Assembly (NCBI GenBank): GCA_050084985.1
Contig: JBITNC010000001.1
Location: 60,946,001-61,010,000, forward strand
Direction: 5' to 3'
DNA: 64,000 bases
Origin: Nageia nagi
Taxonomy: Eukaryota > Pinophyta
Below the pieces are notes generated by a model. It was given only the letters and a program-made list of their open reading frames with translations. It had not been told where the DNA came from and searched no databases. This document shows, one piece after another, positions 1 to 11,309 of the stretch; within the stretch, counting starts at the first letter, position 1; each line of letters begins with the position of its first letter. Position numbers and translations under genes: made by a program.

Positions 1-201
1 TGTTGGAGAAGCCAACAAGCATCAATTGCGAAAGAACCTATGAGAAAATAGAAACACCCACCAAATATCATAATAGAAGTTTCATATTGGAAAATAAGCA
101 TGAGAATAAAAGATGAAATCAATATAATACCTTAGTATCATTCACTATGCAAAGATATAGCATTGATATAGACTCATGAATAAAATAAAATCCAAGATAC
201 T
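1..201. other. AT-rich sequence, nothing recognised
   Basis: Low-complexity AT-rich sequence up to the first unit of the 49-bp repeat. No coding pattern or repeat pairing was recognised. Confidence 0.4.
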
Positions 202-387
202 TGATCATAACAACAACCATAGTGATTGTTAATAACCCAACCAATAAAGGTGATCATAAAATCAATCATAGTGATGGTTAATAATCCAAAAATAAAAAGC
301 TGATCATGAAAGAAATCATTGTGATGGTTAATGGCCCACCTAATAAAGGTGATTAAAAAATCAATCATAGTGATAACTAATAATCCA
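202..387 (+). repeat. Tandem repeat of ~49 bp, left part
   Basis: Four imperfect units start at about 202, 251, 301 and 350, each opening with TGATCAT or TGATT and containing ATCATAGTGATGGTTAATAA followed by CCAACCAATAAAGG. The array stops where the LTR begins at 388 and resumes after 3739 with the same unit. The gypsy remnant therefore landed inside a pre-existing tandem array. Confidence 0.8.
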
Positions 388-1153
388 TGTTGTAGTCTTT
401 AAGTTTACACTAAGTATAACCTAGGTAGATACAAGGCTAACACTAAAATGTAATGATTTATAATAACACTAATCAAACAACAACAAATGAATAGTAATCT
501 AATGTATTCAGTAAGATATGAAAATATAAAATAGGGATACAAATATTAAGGGATAACATTTTATTCTTAACCAATCATATTGAGAGGGAGATTACAAAAT
601 ATAAATAATTATCACCTTACCTAGGTCATATGTAAATCAAAACCTATCAAAGATGAATATATTGAAAAGGAAACACTCATAGACCAAAGTAGATAAATGA
701 ACAATTTCTATGCTAGCATCTATGCCTATGCTAAGGATGGCATTCATACCTAAGGCATTATATGTGTTAGGATATTATAGATTAATATTCACAAACTAAG
801 ATCTAAAAGTACAGTAATGATTGACAAGCCTAATCTAGCATATAATTGTAAAATAACATAATGATAAATCTCATGTATATATCAAATCTCTCTCTTAATA
901 TGTGTTGTTGAAGAACACCAAAACAATATAGTTGAGTATGACTATAGATATAAAAAATTGATAGCCTCCTCATGTATATAAATCTTGTATTTATAGTCCA
1001 TTAGTATCCCAAAATGTATGCCTAGAGATTAGTATTGATGATAGGGTACCTTGCATAAAAAAAATAAAAGTACACGAGAAGGTGTTTGTATCATACAAAT
1101 ATAAGATAAATCACATAATAAGAAAATTTCACCATACTTAATAAGTTCACCTA
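388..1153 (-). repeat. 3' LTR of the gypsy remnant
   Basis: Aligns with 2942-3710 along its length. Shared landmarks are AACCTAGGTAGATAC near 419 and 2972, TATTAAGGGAT near 545 and 3095, and CACCTTACCTAGGT near 610 and 3165. On the plus strand it opens with TGTTGTA, matching the other copy. It lacks the outer ~30 bp present at 3711-3739 and joins RT coding sequence directly, so the deletion removed the start of this LTR. Confidence 0.75.
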
Positions 1154-1790
1154 AGCTTATTTTATGTTGATCCTCATTATTGATCTTAATATAATTATAT
1201 CCTAAGAATCCATCTATAAAATAAATAATCTCATTACCAACAATATAATCTATAATCATATCAATATGATGTAAAAGGAAATTATCTTTAGGGAATACTT
1301 TATTAAGGTCCCTAAAGTTTGTACAATATCATAACTCATCATTGGGCTTCATAACAAGAATAATATAAGATAACTTAGAATAATAATCAATGGTTCCAAT
1401 TAAATGAACCTTGAGATACTTATCTATTTATTTCTTGACCAAGAGAGAGTGCTTTGGATGTATAGGCCTCTTTTTTATATAGATCTAGTTTTGTATATTC
1501 ATGAACCACCAAATTATGAGTAACTAAGGGAGGATCAAAATAATTCATGTTTCCATATCCCAAATCAAATGTGTCCCCAAAATCCTTAAAAAAATTTGAT
1601 ATATATATTTATCATCACCTTAAATCCAAGTTCCAACTTGAATAATCCTTGGATCAATTTCTAAGCCAATATTTACCTCTTGTGGAGCCTCATTCAAGTA
1701 AGATATCTCATCACTTGGTTGATAAAAACTTGGAAATTCCCACATACTTGCTATGGAAATAAAGGAAGAACATCAAAACTACAATACACC
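1130..1790 (-). pseudogene. Gypsy reverse transcriptase fragment
   Basis: Read on the minus strand, 1400 down to 1150 encodes recognisable RT blocks: a CxxFRDLNKxFPKDNFP stretch, then FIDGFLGYNYIKIN with the first catalytic Asp, then EDQHKIS, after which the frame enters LTR sequence. Between 1400 and about 1790 weaker similarity to the RT N-terminal region (VNIGLE-like, WDY-like, RPIHPKHSLLVKK-like) can be followed with stops. The YxDD block, RNase H and integrase are absent. The FRDLN and GYNxIKI spelling fits plant Tat/Ogre-like gypsy RTs, as in the young element at 13.3-20.2 kb. It is not functional. Confidence 0.75.
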
Positions 1791-1799
1791 CACATCCCC

Positions 1800-2935
1800 A
1801 CCTAACTTCCTATCCCTACTCCTACTTATTGAAAAATAAAGTTAGCTAATGTAGCAAGGGTAAACCTGTTGTATCTTGCCTTCCTTTCGAAAATAGGCAT
1901 GAGATTGGAAATCCCTACAATATTTTCTTTTAGTATGGAAATTATTAAACTCATTTTATAAATACAACATATATAGAATGGAATTATTTTTCTCAAACAT
2001 ATCTACAAATATAATAGCATTACCAAATTTTATGGGAAAGTTTAGATCTCTTATTGTTAATGTATTGTTGGCATGTATGGTAGCAACAGTGCTAATGGGA
2101 GCATGTGTACATTTCATTCTTTGTCTATAGAACTTGGTAAATTTTGCTAATGATTCTTCTTATAGTTCATACTTTTATTGTAATGATTCTTCTTCATCAC
2201 TAGATGACTCATTAGTGTTCTTCACTCCTACTCCCAATCATCTAGAATTTGGCTTAAAAATCTCTACAAGAAATTAATATATGCTTCATTCTTATTGACA
2301 AGGCATCTTCCCTTATACCTTATGAAATCCATATATTTAGGAATGAGAGGTACATTTCACTAATTATTTTTGATCTTTTATTTATTTGGGCACATGTAGC
2401 TTTTGAATCAATTTCCTCATCACTAGTTTATTTATATTTAGATGTGTCTTCATTATAAAAAGTTTCATTGATCTCCTCATCATCCATTTGGGATGTATGA
2501 TGATTTTAATTGGTGTAAACATGGAAATACAAGCATTCATCATTCTCATATTCTGAGCACTAATAATGATTATAGCATTAGCACTAATACTTCTTCTTCT
2601 TTTGATGTCATCCCATCGACCTAATATTTTCTTTAATTTCTTTATGGCTAACGACATATGTGCCAATTATTGTTTTCTTATACAAATACATATGATCATA
2701 TTCATAACTCTCATAATTCAATTCCATTTCATTTTAAGGAACAAAAGTAGTCCCTACTCTTCCACTTATTCTCTTAAGATCTTTTGCAGCTTTGATTACA
2801 TATTATTTTCCTTTATTTGAGATTAAATACTTGCAAGAACCATAAGATCCTTAAATAAACTATAAGGTAGTAGGTTAAAAAAGCAAGTATTCTAACCCTT
2901 GTTAGAACATGGATTTTATATAAAAATTATAGGCA
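1800..2935 (-). pseudogene. Decayed gag-like internal region of the gypsy remnant
   Basis: This region lies between the primer site and the RT fragment on the minus strand. A 94-codon open stretch (2382-2666) and neighbouring pieces read as charged, Lys/Glu-rich protein with many stops and frame changes. I do not recognise a capsid or zinc-knuckle motif; gag is assigned from position only. A short opposite-strand reading frame at 2566-2820 is taken as chance. Confidence 0.35.
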
Positions 2936-2938
2936 CCA
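2931..2938 (-). other. Putative primer binding site
   Basis: On the minus strand the LTR end (…ACAACA) is followed after three bases by TGGTGCCT. LTR elements start minus-strand DNA synthesis from a tRNA 3' CCA paired to TGG at this place. The match is short and the tRNA cannot be named. Confidence 0.45.
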
Positions 2939-2941
2939 ATA

Positions 2942-3739
2942 TGTTGTATTATTTTAGTTTCCTTAATATCTAACCTAGGTAGATACTAGTCTAACACAAA
3001 TATGTAATGCTATATAATAACACTAGTTAAAAAATAGTAAATTAATAATAATCTAATGTATTCAAATAATATGAAAATATAAAATAGTAATACAAATATT
3101 AAGGGATCAAATTCTATACTTAACCAACCATATTGAGAGAAAGATAACAAAAGATAAATATTGATCACCTTACCTAGGTAATATATAGATAAAAACCTAT
3201 CAAAAATGAAGATCTTGGAGATAAAATACTTAAAGAATAAAGAAGTTAAATGAACTACATCCATGATAGCATTTTCACCCATGTTGAGGATGAATTCCTC
3301 ACCCAAGGTAATGTCCACACTAGAATCCTACAACTCAATGTTCATAAACTAATATTCAAAAGAAGAGTAATGATCGGCAAGCCTAATTTAGCATATATTT
3401 ACAAAATAACATAATGATAAAGCTCCTATTTATTATCAAATCTCTATCTCAATATTCAATGTTTAATGACACCTAAACAATATAGTTAAGTATTACTATT
3501 GATATAAAAGTATGATAGCCTCTTTATGTAGATCAATCTCGTACTTATAGGCTAGTGATATCCCAAAGTATACACTTAGAGGTTAGCATCAATGCTAGGG
3601 TATCTTGAACAAAATAAGATAAAAGTGTAGGAGGAGGTGTTCATATTAGACCAATATAATATAAATAACATAATAATATAATATAATTACACCAAACTTA
3701 ATAATTTCACATTAGGGTGGAAAAAATTAGGTTTCAACA
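2942..3739 (-). repeat. 5' LTR of the gypsy remnant
   Basis: A 798-bp direct repeat of 388-1153 with TG...CA ends: TGTTGTATTA at the low end, TTTCAACA at the high end. It is the more complete of the two copies. The many differences between the copies, including small indels, point to an old insertion. Confidence 0.75.
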
Positions 3740-3875
3740 CCCAACCAAAAAACAAGATCATAAAAGCAATCATAGTGATGGTTTGTAAACCAACCAATAA
3801 AATTATTCATAAAATCAATAATAGTGATGGTTAATAACCCAACCAATAAGGGTGATCATTAAATAAATTATGATA
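3740..3875 (+). repeat. Tandem repeat of ~49 bp, right part
   Basis: Continues the array interrupted by the gypsy remnant. It shows ATCATAGTGATGG twice, CCAACCAATAA, and a final unit that fades after GGTGATCATTAAA. Confidence 0.75.
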
Positions 3876-4070
3876 ATGAACTTATCATTGTAGGAACCCT
3901 TTAACTTAAGTATCATTGGGAGTTGTATATTTATCACAATGAACTATGTCATTATGGGTACCCTTTTCCCTAGGTACCATTGGGTGCTATAAATTTATCA
4001 TAATAAGCTATTTCATTGTAGGTACCATTTACCCTATGTACCATAAGGAATATTTGTATACAATATTGAT
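3876..4070 (+). repeat. Tandem repeat of ~63 bp, three units
   Basis: Three imperfect units each contain a TCATTGTAGG-like start, TACC(C)TTT, a TAGGTACCATTGGG-like middle and an ATTTATCACAATGA-like end. Unit starts are near 3879, 3942 and 4006. No coding sense was seen. Confidence 0.65.
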
Positions 4071-4214
4071 GGTTAATTATATCCTAACCAATCAATGATG
4101 TGAGTATAGACTGTTTGAAATTTTAAAAAATAGTGCTTTCACTTTCCATAGATTTTTCATTAGCATAAGTAGCATTAATGAAAGAAACTCTATCATGGAA
4201 ATATATAAAATTTC

Positions 4215-4229
4215 ATCATCCATATATAT

Positions 4230-4260
<31 letters not shown>
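4215..4260. repeat. (TA)n tract
   Basis: Nearly pure TA dinucleotides directly before the foldback element. This could be a microsatellite that grew at a TA target site. Confidence 0.85.
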
Positions 4261-4390
4261 CTAACATTTTTTAAATATTTCTTTTTTTTATGTTCCTTTA
4301 TCACTAATATATATACATACATACATACATACATATATATATTAGTGATAAAGGAACATAAATAAAAGAAATATTTCAAAAAAATGTTAG
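4261..4390. repeat. 130-bp foldback / MITE-like hairpin
   Basis: Two arms of about 55 bp are reverse complements with few mismatches. The left arm starts CTAACATTTTTT and includes ATGTTCCTTTATCACTAATA; the right arm includes TATTAGTGATAAAGGAACAT and ends AAAAAAATGTTAG. The loop is a CATA repeat. A transcript would fold into one long hairpin. It may be a miniature inverted-repeat element or a small foldback. No clean target duplication is visible because the left flank is (TA)n. Confidence 0.8.
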
Positions 4391-7300
4391 TAATTAGGAA
4401 AATATTTGAAAATAATAATAATTGATAGAACATTTAAGATCATTTATACTTTGGAAATTTTGTACATCATAGCAGCATACTATGGAAGAAAAAAATAAGT
4501 TGATAAAACTCCTTGTTATGCTCCTTGAGGGCATAACCCCAAGTATTTTTCTATGGAGAATATTGCCTTTACCAAATTTTCCCCCATTGATAGTGTTGAG
4601 TAAAACTTACAACCTTGGAACCCTTATCTAATATGTCTGTATGTGCTAACTATATGAATATAAAATCTTATTTTTTTTTGGGATCTACCTTGGAAATATT
4701 TGAAGAGAATTTTTCTGGTAATTTTTATATGACTTGTATATATCTTTTGATTGTCAAATCTGAAACCTTTAACTTTCATTGTGACTGAACCTAAGAATAC
4801 TAAAAATATCATGTCTTATCTTTGAACTCACTAATATTATCACTATCAACAGTGTTGATGTTAGTGGGCATTGATCATTTAATATGAATTTTCTTAGGAA
4901 TTTTTTGCTCATTTAAAGACATAAAACATTGAAATCATGGGATCATGAGAGCATGTGATGATAGAATAATGTGATAATGAATGAATTGATGATAGAATCA
5001 TATAAGCATGAGAGAATTGAATATAGAATCATAAAAGAATGTGATTATGATGAGAGACAGCATCTGATTATAGAAAATTTTAGAATTATATGAATCTACG
5101 TGACTAATTTAAGCATGTATGTATATAGATTATACATAACATATTATTGTACATATGAAGCATGAAAATCAAAATTAATATATAACAAAGTTACATGCTT
5201 CAACATTTAGAGTTATTCCCCCAAGATATGATCATATACCTAAATTGAGCACATAAGAAATTATGATTCTGTATTCCAATTTTTTATTTATAATATTGAA
5301 TCTCAACATTAACCTTGTTGGGAGCTTTAGCACTAGAGAACATAAACATTATGATCTTGAGATTTCTACCAACTAGTAATTTGATTCTTACAAACCTTTA
5401 TGAAATAAAATCTAAAATTGAGCCCGAAATTGAATTTGAATTAACCCAACTAATCTAAAAAAATTTATTCATATGGGAAACCTTGTTGTCCCCAAGTTGA
5501 GAAATTATATCCCCATTATATGATAACCTTATATGTTTTTCATGATAAATTACACATGAAAATAAATCATATAAATAATTATGGATCTCTTATAAATGTG
5601 TTTCCATACTTAATTTTAATTTTTATTGGTACTTTGGAATAGAAAGTTACACTTTTGGCATTATTGCAATTTCTTGGCAATTTTGCATATATCCTTAAGG
5701 ATAACTTAGAATTGCATGCGAATATGAAAAATAATTATCATAACATATATACAAACATGATACCATACTTACATTGAAAGTTGGCATTTTGAATTTCTCT
5801 TTTCATATTTTTGTCCCTCTTGGTTCATGTTTGTCCAATTTTTACAAACTTGTCATTATCATTAAATTGCCAACTTCCCAGAAGCATAACTTTTACTAAT
5901 AATATAGTATTAGTTTGATTATTTTTTCTTTAGAAAGAATAAATTAATAAATTTAATTAAAATAATGGACCTAATAATTTTTTAAGTAATGAATAACTTA
6001 TATAGGAGTTAAAATAAACTTGAATCTTCACTTTTATGACTTTTCAAAACCATAAACTTAGAGTGATCACAACTTTTGAATAGTGAGGAGTTTTTGGATT
6101 ATTTATTTTTTGAAATTACACAAAGTTTTGAAATATATGCAAATTTATCATCATATTTTATTATACATTTCATTGCTAGAACTACTAGTAGCATTGGAGT
6201 TGAGCTACCTTCATAAAATCAAGCCAATTGGTACCCTATAGTACTATCATATTGATTTGATCTTATTGAATTGAACTTTACCATTTACAAATTGGTATTA
6301 TGATTTTTTAGGATTGATATAACTATTTGGATATCCTTGACATCATTTCATAAATTTAGACAATTGTGGACAAATTTGGACAATTATGGATAACTTTGGA
6401 CAACTTAGATAGAAATGGACAAAAATTTAGAAAAGATGATGGTTAATAATGCCCCCAAATAATAAAGGGGAATGTAATATATCTTTATAAGAATTTATTC
6501 CTATGCCACATGAGATGTATGCCTATCTGACATGAAATGCACACCTATCCTACATGAGATGCAAATAGCAAGAAAGAGTCTATGTTAAACCAATTTTTTT
6601 TTCTTTTTGCATTATAATATCATGATATTAACAACTTGTTACTCCATTTGATATTATGTTTCTTATTGATGATTTTTAAAACATATGGAAAAATAGAATG
6701 TTGATGTAGTTTCATTGCAAAGTAAATCATTTTTCTTATATTAGTATTATGGAAGCATTGCATTACTAAATCTTCCATTTGATCATACATTTCAGTTGAA
6801 ATATTAGTAACATTAATATTTTTGAAAATATTTATAGTGACCTTAGAGAGTTCAAATGTATCATTGATAAAATTTTCTTTTTCAATGTGGTTAAGAACTA
6901 ACATTGTTAGAACTGGAAGCATCATATAAAATACAATTAACATATGTAATGTTTTCATAATATAACAATAATACATGTAATTTTTATTTCAATTGATGCT
7001 AACTATTGGTATAATGACTATTTATATTAACAATTATATACTAGACCAAAAAAGGGTTTTAGGGGTAGCTAATTTGAGTAGGTTTTTATGGGGTGGTTTT
7101 AAATTACCCCTTTTTTATGTTTTAGTGGGACAATTTTTAGCCTTTATAGAAAATATATTTGGGGCAGTGAAAAACCACCCCTTAATGAAAATAAGAAAAA
7201 ATTAACAAAAGGTGTATGAGGGGAGCTTTATGTGGGTTACTTGAAATGTTTTCATCATTTCAAATTTTTTGAGCTAAGGGGTTGGAGCAGAGAGGGCCAT

Positions 7301-7550
7301 TTGGAAAGTGCCAAGATGAAGAGGAGAGGCAAGACCAGATGAGAGGATATCTAGTGAGACTAGATGAGGGGAGACTTATTATCTAGGAGGTGCAAGCAGG
7401 TATTTCATTCCATGACCTTATAGTATTCTTCTTCTTCTTTTTATATATATTAGTGCTTTGTATTTTTTTATATTCTTTTATAGAACCCATGAATCCTACA
7501 ATCATTGCATACCATGAAGCTATGTTTACATCATGCACTCATCTATTTTT
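4391..7550. other. AT-rich intergenic sequence
   Basis: No gene recognised. There are short imperfect repeats: GATGATAGAATCAT-like words at about 4930-5080, GGACAA words at 6360-6430, and three ~25-bp units with ACATGAGATG at about 6490-6560. A GGGG/CCCC-bearing stretch at 7045-7200 (GGGTTTTAGGGG, ACCACCCCTTA) stands out in composition without an assignment. Confidence 0.4.
6620..6976 (-). CDS. Unsupported small reading frame with hydrophobic N-terminus
   Basis: A 118-codon open frame on the minus strand. After an internal Met it reads KTLHMLIVFYMMLPVLTMLV, a signal-anchor-like hydrophobic stretch, followed by a polar Asn/Ile/Lys-rich region with Cys in MQCF. I recognise no family. In such AT-rich DNA a frame of this length can occur by chance and no splice sites or homologous copy are visible here. 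It is listed only because it is among the longest open frames in this stretch. Confidence 0.15.
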   Translation of the reverse strand: MYYCYIMKTLHMLIVFYMMLPVLTMLVLNHIEKENFINDTFELSKVTINIFKNINVTNISTEMYDQMEDLVMQCFHNTNIRKMIYFAMKLHQHSIFPYVLKIINKKHNIKWSNKLLIS

Positions 7551-7554
7551 AGGT

Positions 7555-8430
7555 TTATAGGTATATTTTGGCAATGAAGTTAAAAGCCTCCTCAAGATAA
7601 CCTACATGAACCATAATATTTGATTTACAAGCACCAAGTAGACACATGCACACAACCAATTTAGGGTTTTTGCATATTTTGATAGCTTGTATGAGCCATA
7701 ACATTGATTTACAATCACCAACTAGACACATGCACACACCCAATTAAGGGTTTATGGGTAATTTGGAAATAAAGTTCAAAGCTCCCTCAATATAGATTGC
7801 ACAAACCATAACATTCAATTTACAAGCACCAAGTAGACACATCTAAATACCTAATTCAAGGTTTATGGATATTTTGATAGCCTCCACAAACCATAACATT
7901 TGATTTACAAGCACCAAGTAGACACATGCACACATCTAATTTAGAGTTTATGGGCATTTTGATAGTGAAGTTCAAAGCTCCCTTAATATAGCTTGCATGA
8001 ACCATAAAATTCAATTTACAAGTACCAAGGAGACACATGCACCCACCCAATTAAAGGTTTAGAAGTGAAGTTCTAAGTTCCATCAATATAGCCTACATGA
8101 ATCATAACATTAGATTTACATGCACCAAGTACACACATGCATACACCCATTTTAGGGTTTATGGGTATTTTGGTAGTGAAGTTCAAAGCTCCCTAAACAT
8201 AGCCTGCATGAACCATAACATTCAATTTACATGCACCAAGTATACATGCACACAACCATTTTATGGTTTATGGGTATTTTAGTAGTGAAGTTTAAATCTC
8301 CCTCAATATAGTCTACATTAACCATAACATTCGATTTACATGTACCATGTACACACATGCACATACCCATTTCAAGGTTTATGGGTTTTTTGGCAATGAT
8401 GTTCAAAGCTCCCTTAAGATAGATTGCACA
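7555..8430 (-). repeat. Tandem array of a PPR-gene module (~8 degenerate units)
   Basis: About eight units of roughly 85-115 bp share plus-strand landmarks AACCATAACATT, ATTTACAAGCACCAAGTAGA, ACACATGCACACA and GGTTTATGGGTATTTT, then GTGAAGTTCAAAGCTCCCT. On the minus strand the units read as VCMCLLGACKSNVMV, a GYIEGALNF-like stretch and KMPIN, which matches the late PPR region of plant editing-type proteins (…EA..F..KMPIKP....W..LLGACR.H.N). One module of a PPR gene has apparently been amplified head to tail. Stops and frame changes between units rule out a functional protein. Confidence 0.7.
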
Positions 8431-9050
8431 TACAAGAAGGTTAAAAATGCATGTATAATGATTAATCCTACAATTGCAAAATAATCAAAAAATGAAATGA
8501 TGTAGAGAGTTTTAAGTAGATGTAATTGTCAGGTGTAAAACTAGCTACATGATCAAACATTATACTTTAAGTGTCAAAAAGCAGTCCAAAACTGGTAAGT
8601 TGGCAAAAACAATATTGTAATACTTATAATTGCTAAATCCAAAAAATATAAATGCTATGTTATCTTACCTCCACTATAAAGGTTGGATGTCTCCCCTTTA
8701 AAAAAACCTATACAATAATCATGGATTAGATAAATCAAGACTAGCTACATTTAGAACCTCTCAATAGATATATCATAGTTATGATTCAACTTTATTCATA
8801 ATGTTACCACACAACCAACCTAGATGCTTCAAATATATGCTATTAAATGATCCAATTCTACCACATGGTAGGAAATTGAGGAATTTTAAGCTTCAAGTCT
8901 TGGGAATTATTTTATTGAAATATAGTTTCTATAATCTTTCATTTTGTGCATATCTTGAATCATTGAAGACCACAAGATTATATATTGATGAGGCATTTTA
9001 TCAAATAATGCATGGGTAAAACTTGTGATCATTATATTCCATGAAATTAT
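8431..9050. repeat. Dispersed repeat, copy 1 (pairs with 11310-11490)
   Basis: 8640-8810 aligns with 11310-11490. Shared words are TATAAAGGTTGGATGTCT, GCTAGCTACATTTA and a TTATGATTCAAC-like end before ATAATGTTA. A further short copy occurs near 12265-12350 (AATGTTAACCACACAACCAA). No coding sequence is assigned. A 72-codon open frame at 8801-9019 lies mostly in this repeat and is not supported as a gene. Confidence 0.65.
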
Positions 9051-9059
9051 ATTTTCATC

Positions 9060-9630
9060 ATGTTCTATATATCTTATGATTGTTACAATCCATGAAACTA
9101 CATTTTAATGAATATCTCTGAAAGTTAGTTGCATTTTGTAGTAAATGTAATGGCCATTTAATGACAAGATGTAGCTTGGATTCAAATATGGATGTAAATA
9201 CTTTGAATTATCCCTAAGATTCATTATTACACAATTATTCTTATATTCCATTAGTCTAATAATACTCTTATCTCCCTAATTTCAATAGAGCCATTAGTCA
9301 ATTTTAATTATCAAGAAATAATAAACTAGTCACTGATGAAAAATTAATACAATATCCCATCTTATATGTTCTTTAAATATTAGGGGAAAATAAGGACTAC
9401 CATATTCATCCTATTTTGATTCTTCAAAAAGTATCAACATGAAACACCACATGAGGTTACTATGAGAAAAAAGGGGCAAAACTAATCATGAGATGACATC
9501 CTAGTAAGTCCATTAACTTAAATTCTATATCATGATAACATGCATACTATTCTTGTCCATGAATTTTGAATTACATTACTTCAACCATACAAGGGAAGAA
9601 ATGTATCATTCTAGAAATGTAATAAAAATG
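9060..9630. repeat. Direct duplication, copy A (~563-bp period)
   Basis: Matches 9631-10215 over its whole length. Landmarks are AATATCTCTGAAAGTTAGTT, ACAAGATGTAGCTTG, TTCCATTAGTCTAATAAT, AAAAAAGGGGCAAAACTAAT and TTACTTCAACCATACAAGGG. The block contains a decayed PPR piece (GxxYF…IPK) on the plus strand near 9190-9230. Confidence 0.8.
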
Positions 9631-10215
9631 TTTATCCTATGATCATTACAGTTCATGAAATTGTATTTTAACGAATATCTCTAAAAGCTAGTTGCATTTT
9701 ATAGTAAATGTAATGGTCATTTATTAACAAGATGTAGCTTGAATTAAAATATGGATATAAATACTTTAATATCACAAGTGACTCTTATTGCATTATCCCT
9801 AAGATGAATTATTACAAAATTATGCTTATATTCCATTAGTCTAATAATGCTCTTATCTCCCCAATTTTAGTAGAGCCATTAGTTAGTATTAATTATCAAG
9901 AAATGATAAACTAGTCATTGATGAAAAATGAATACAAGATCCATCTTAGATGTTCTTCAAATATCAAGGAAGAAAAAGACTACCATCTTCATCATATTTT
10001 TCTTCTTTAAAAAGTATCAACAGGAAACATCGCCTGAGGTTACTATAAGAAAAAAAGGGGCAAAACTAATCATGAGATGACATCCCAATAAGTCCATTAA
10101 CTTAAATTCTCTACCATGATAACATGCATACTATTCTTATCCATGAATTTTAAATTACATTACTTCAACCATACAAGGGAAGAAATGCATCACGCCAAAA
10201 GTTTAATAAAATAAT
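9631..10215. repeat. Direct duplication, copy B
   Basis: Adjacent diverged copy of 9060-9630, offset 563 bp at the AATATCTCT landmark (9111 against 9674). It preserves the PPR-like piece better: near 9740-9800 it reads GYKYFNITSDSYCIIPKMN-like. A partial third copy starts at 10960. Confidence 0.8.
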
Positions 10216-10959
10216 TTATATGATGTTAGCACAAAGATATACACACATCAGATTTCAACCCTTAAATTAACATCTTTAAATTTACTCTAGGACTCCAAAA
10301 AATTGAAGACCTTTATTTACAAAAAGTGATTCCAAATTAATGATACCATAAATTCCTTTACTCGCTAGGTATAACCCTAGAATTGTCATCAATATAATGA
10401 TAATAGATTGCTCACCATTGCTTATGGAAATCTATCTCATAATCATAAGGAAAAGGGGAAAATGAGATTGGGTCAAACTTAAGAAAGGGTTATACCCATT
10501 TTTAGGGTAATTACTACGTGAACCTTTAATAGAAGAGGTAGAATCTGACCATTGTTACCAATGATGGTATTATCCTAAACCATGTATTTTCAAAACCCTA
10601 AATTTTTACAATAGACCCACCTCACATTCAAGTTTCAAATAAGAAATTAATGCATACAAAATTTGAACTTACCACATTATAGGTGATAAATATGTGAACC
10701 TCATAGTCCTCAAAATGAAATTTGAACTTAATATAACATAGATGAGGTGCCTTTTACCATGTTCCCATATCAATTTCACATCCCAACCTTGATTTTGGTA
10801 GTCCCCTTTCATTGTAAAGGAAACCATATTTATATTCCATGTCAATATGTTCCTCATAAAGGGTAAACACATGACATAATAAATTCCCATTAGTTGAGAC
10901 TTCATAATTTCAATGTAGGATTCTCAAATGTCTACCAGGGTGGATATAAAAAAAATTAT
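10216..10959. other. Spacer between repeat copies
   Basis: AT-rich, with stretches of less biased sequence. An open frame on the minus strand at 10669-10905 (78 codons) is not recognised and may be chance. No further structure was seen. Confidence 0.3.
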
Positions 10960-11140
10960 GTTTGAAAAAATATCTCTAAATGCAAGCTGCATCTTGTAGT
11001 CAATGTAATGGTGATTTATTGGATTTGACAAGATGCAATATTCAAAGATATTCATTACACCACATGGCTATAAATACTTTAATAGCATGAGTGACTCTTA
11101 TTACATTATCCCTAAGATGCATCATTACACAATTTATGCC
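10960..11140 (+). pseudogene. PPR fragment inside repeat copy C
   Basis: A third, partial copy of the 563-bp repeat. On the plus strand 11058-11137 reads GYKYFNSMSDSYYIIPKMHH, which corresponds to the region after the SSxSGxVxEG motif in plant editing PPR proteins (…G..YF..M...Y.I.P..EHY.CMVDLLGR). It is isolated, without start or neighbouring PPR motifs, so it is a pseudogene fragment. Confidence 0.6.
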
Positions 11141-11250
11141 CATATTTCCAAGCCTTGTATATTCTTCTATATTTTGCATACATGTCTATGGGCCTTTTTT
11201 AGAAAATCCATTTTATGTGTACCTTGTAATCATTATATACCATGAAACTA
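11141..11250 (-). pseudogene. PPR motif fragment
   Basis: On the minus strand this reads RPIDMYAKYRRIYKAW, the typical (V/I)DMYAKCG.I..A. core of a PPR P1/S motif. It is a shorter version of the 11459-11665 fragment, including the upstream VHIKWIF-like stretch. It is non-functional. Confidence 0.6.
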
Positions 11251-11309
11251 TTGTGATATAGGCTAGACAATGAAGGAACCCACAATATGTTCCATTATTC
11301 AACCTATAA

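Larger units (their letters stand above)
388..3739 (-). mobile_element. Degenerate Ty3/gypsy LTR element, internally deleted
   Basis: Two diverged direct repeats of about 770-800 bp flank 1.8 kb of internal sequence. Read on the minus strand, the 5' LTR is at 2942-3739, followed by a primer-site-like TGGTGCCT and a gag-like region, then the N-terminal part of a gypsy RT that runs directly into the 3' LTR near 1153. Everything after the first RT Asp motif (rest of RT, RNase H, integrase, 3' untranslated region and the first ~30 bp of the 3' LTR) is missing. The flanks are units of one tandem repeat; the expected 5-bp duplication is only partly matched (ATCCA against CCCAA). The element is old and defective. 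Confidence 0.75.

Noticed and set aside
383-3744. 5-bp target duplication of the first gypsy remnant
   Set aside because: ATCCA and CCCAA match at only three of five positions, and both flanks are units of one repeat, so the similarity is uninformative.
6620-6976. Secreted protein gene
   Set aside because: The hydrophobic N-terminus is suggestive, but no homologue, promoter or splice context supports it in AT-rich DNA. Kept only as a low-confidence entry.
7555-8282. Cys-rich secreted peptide genes
   Set aside because: The CMCLLGACK repeats come from a decayed PPR module where Trp has become Cys; there is no signal peptide and frames break between units.
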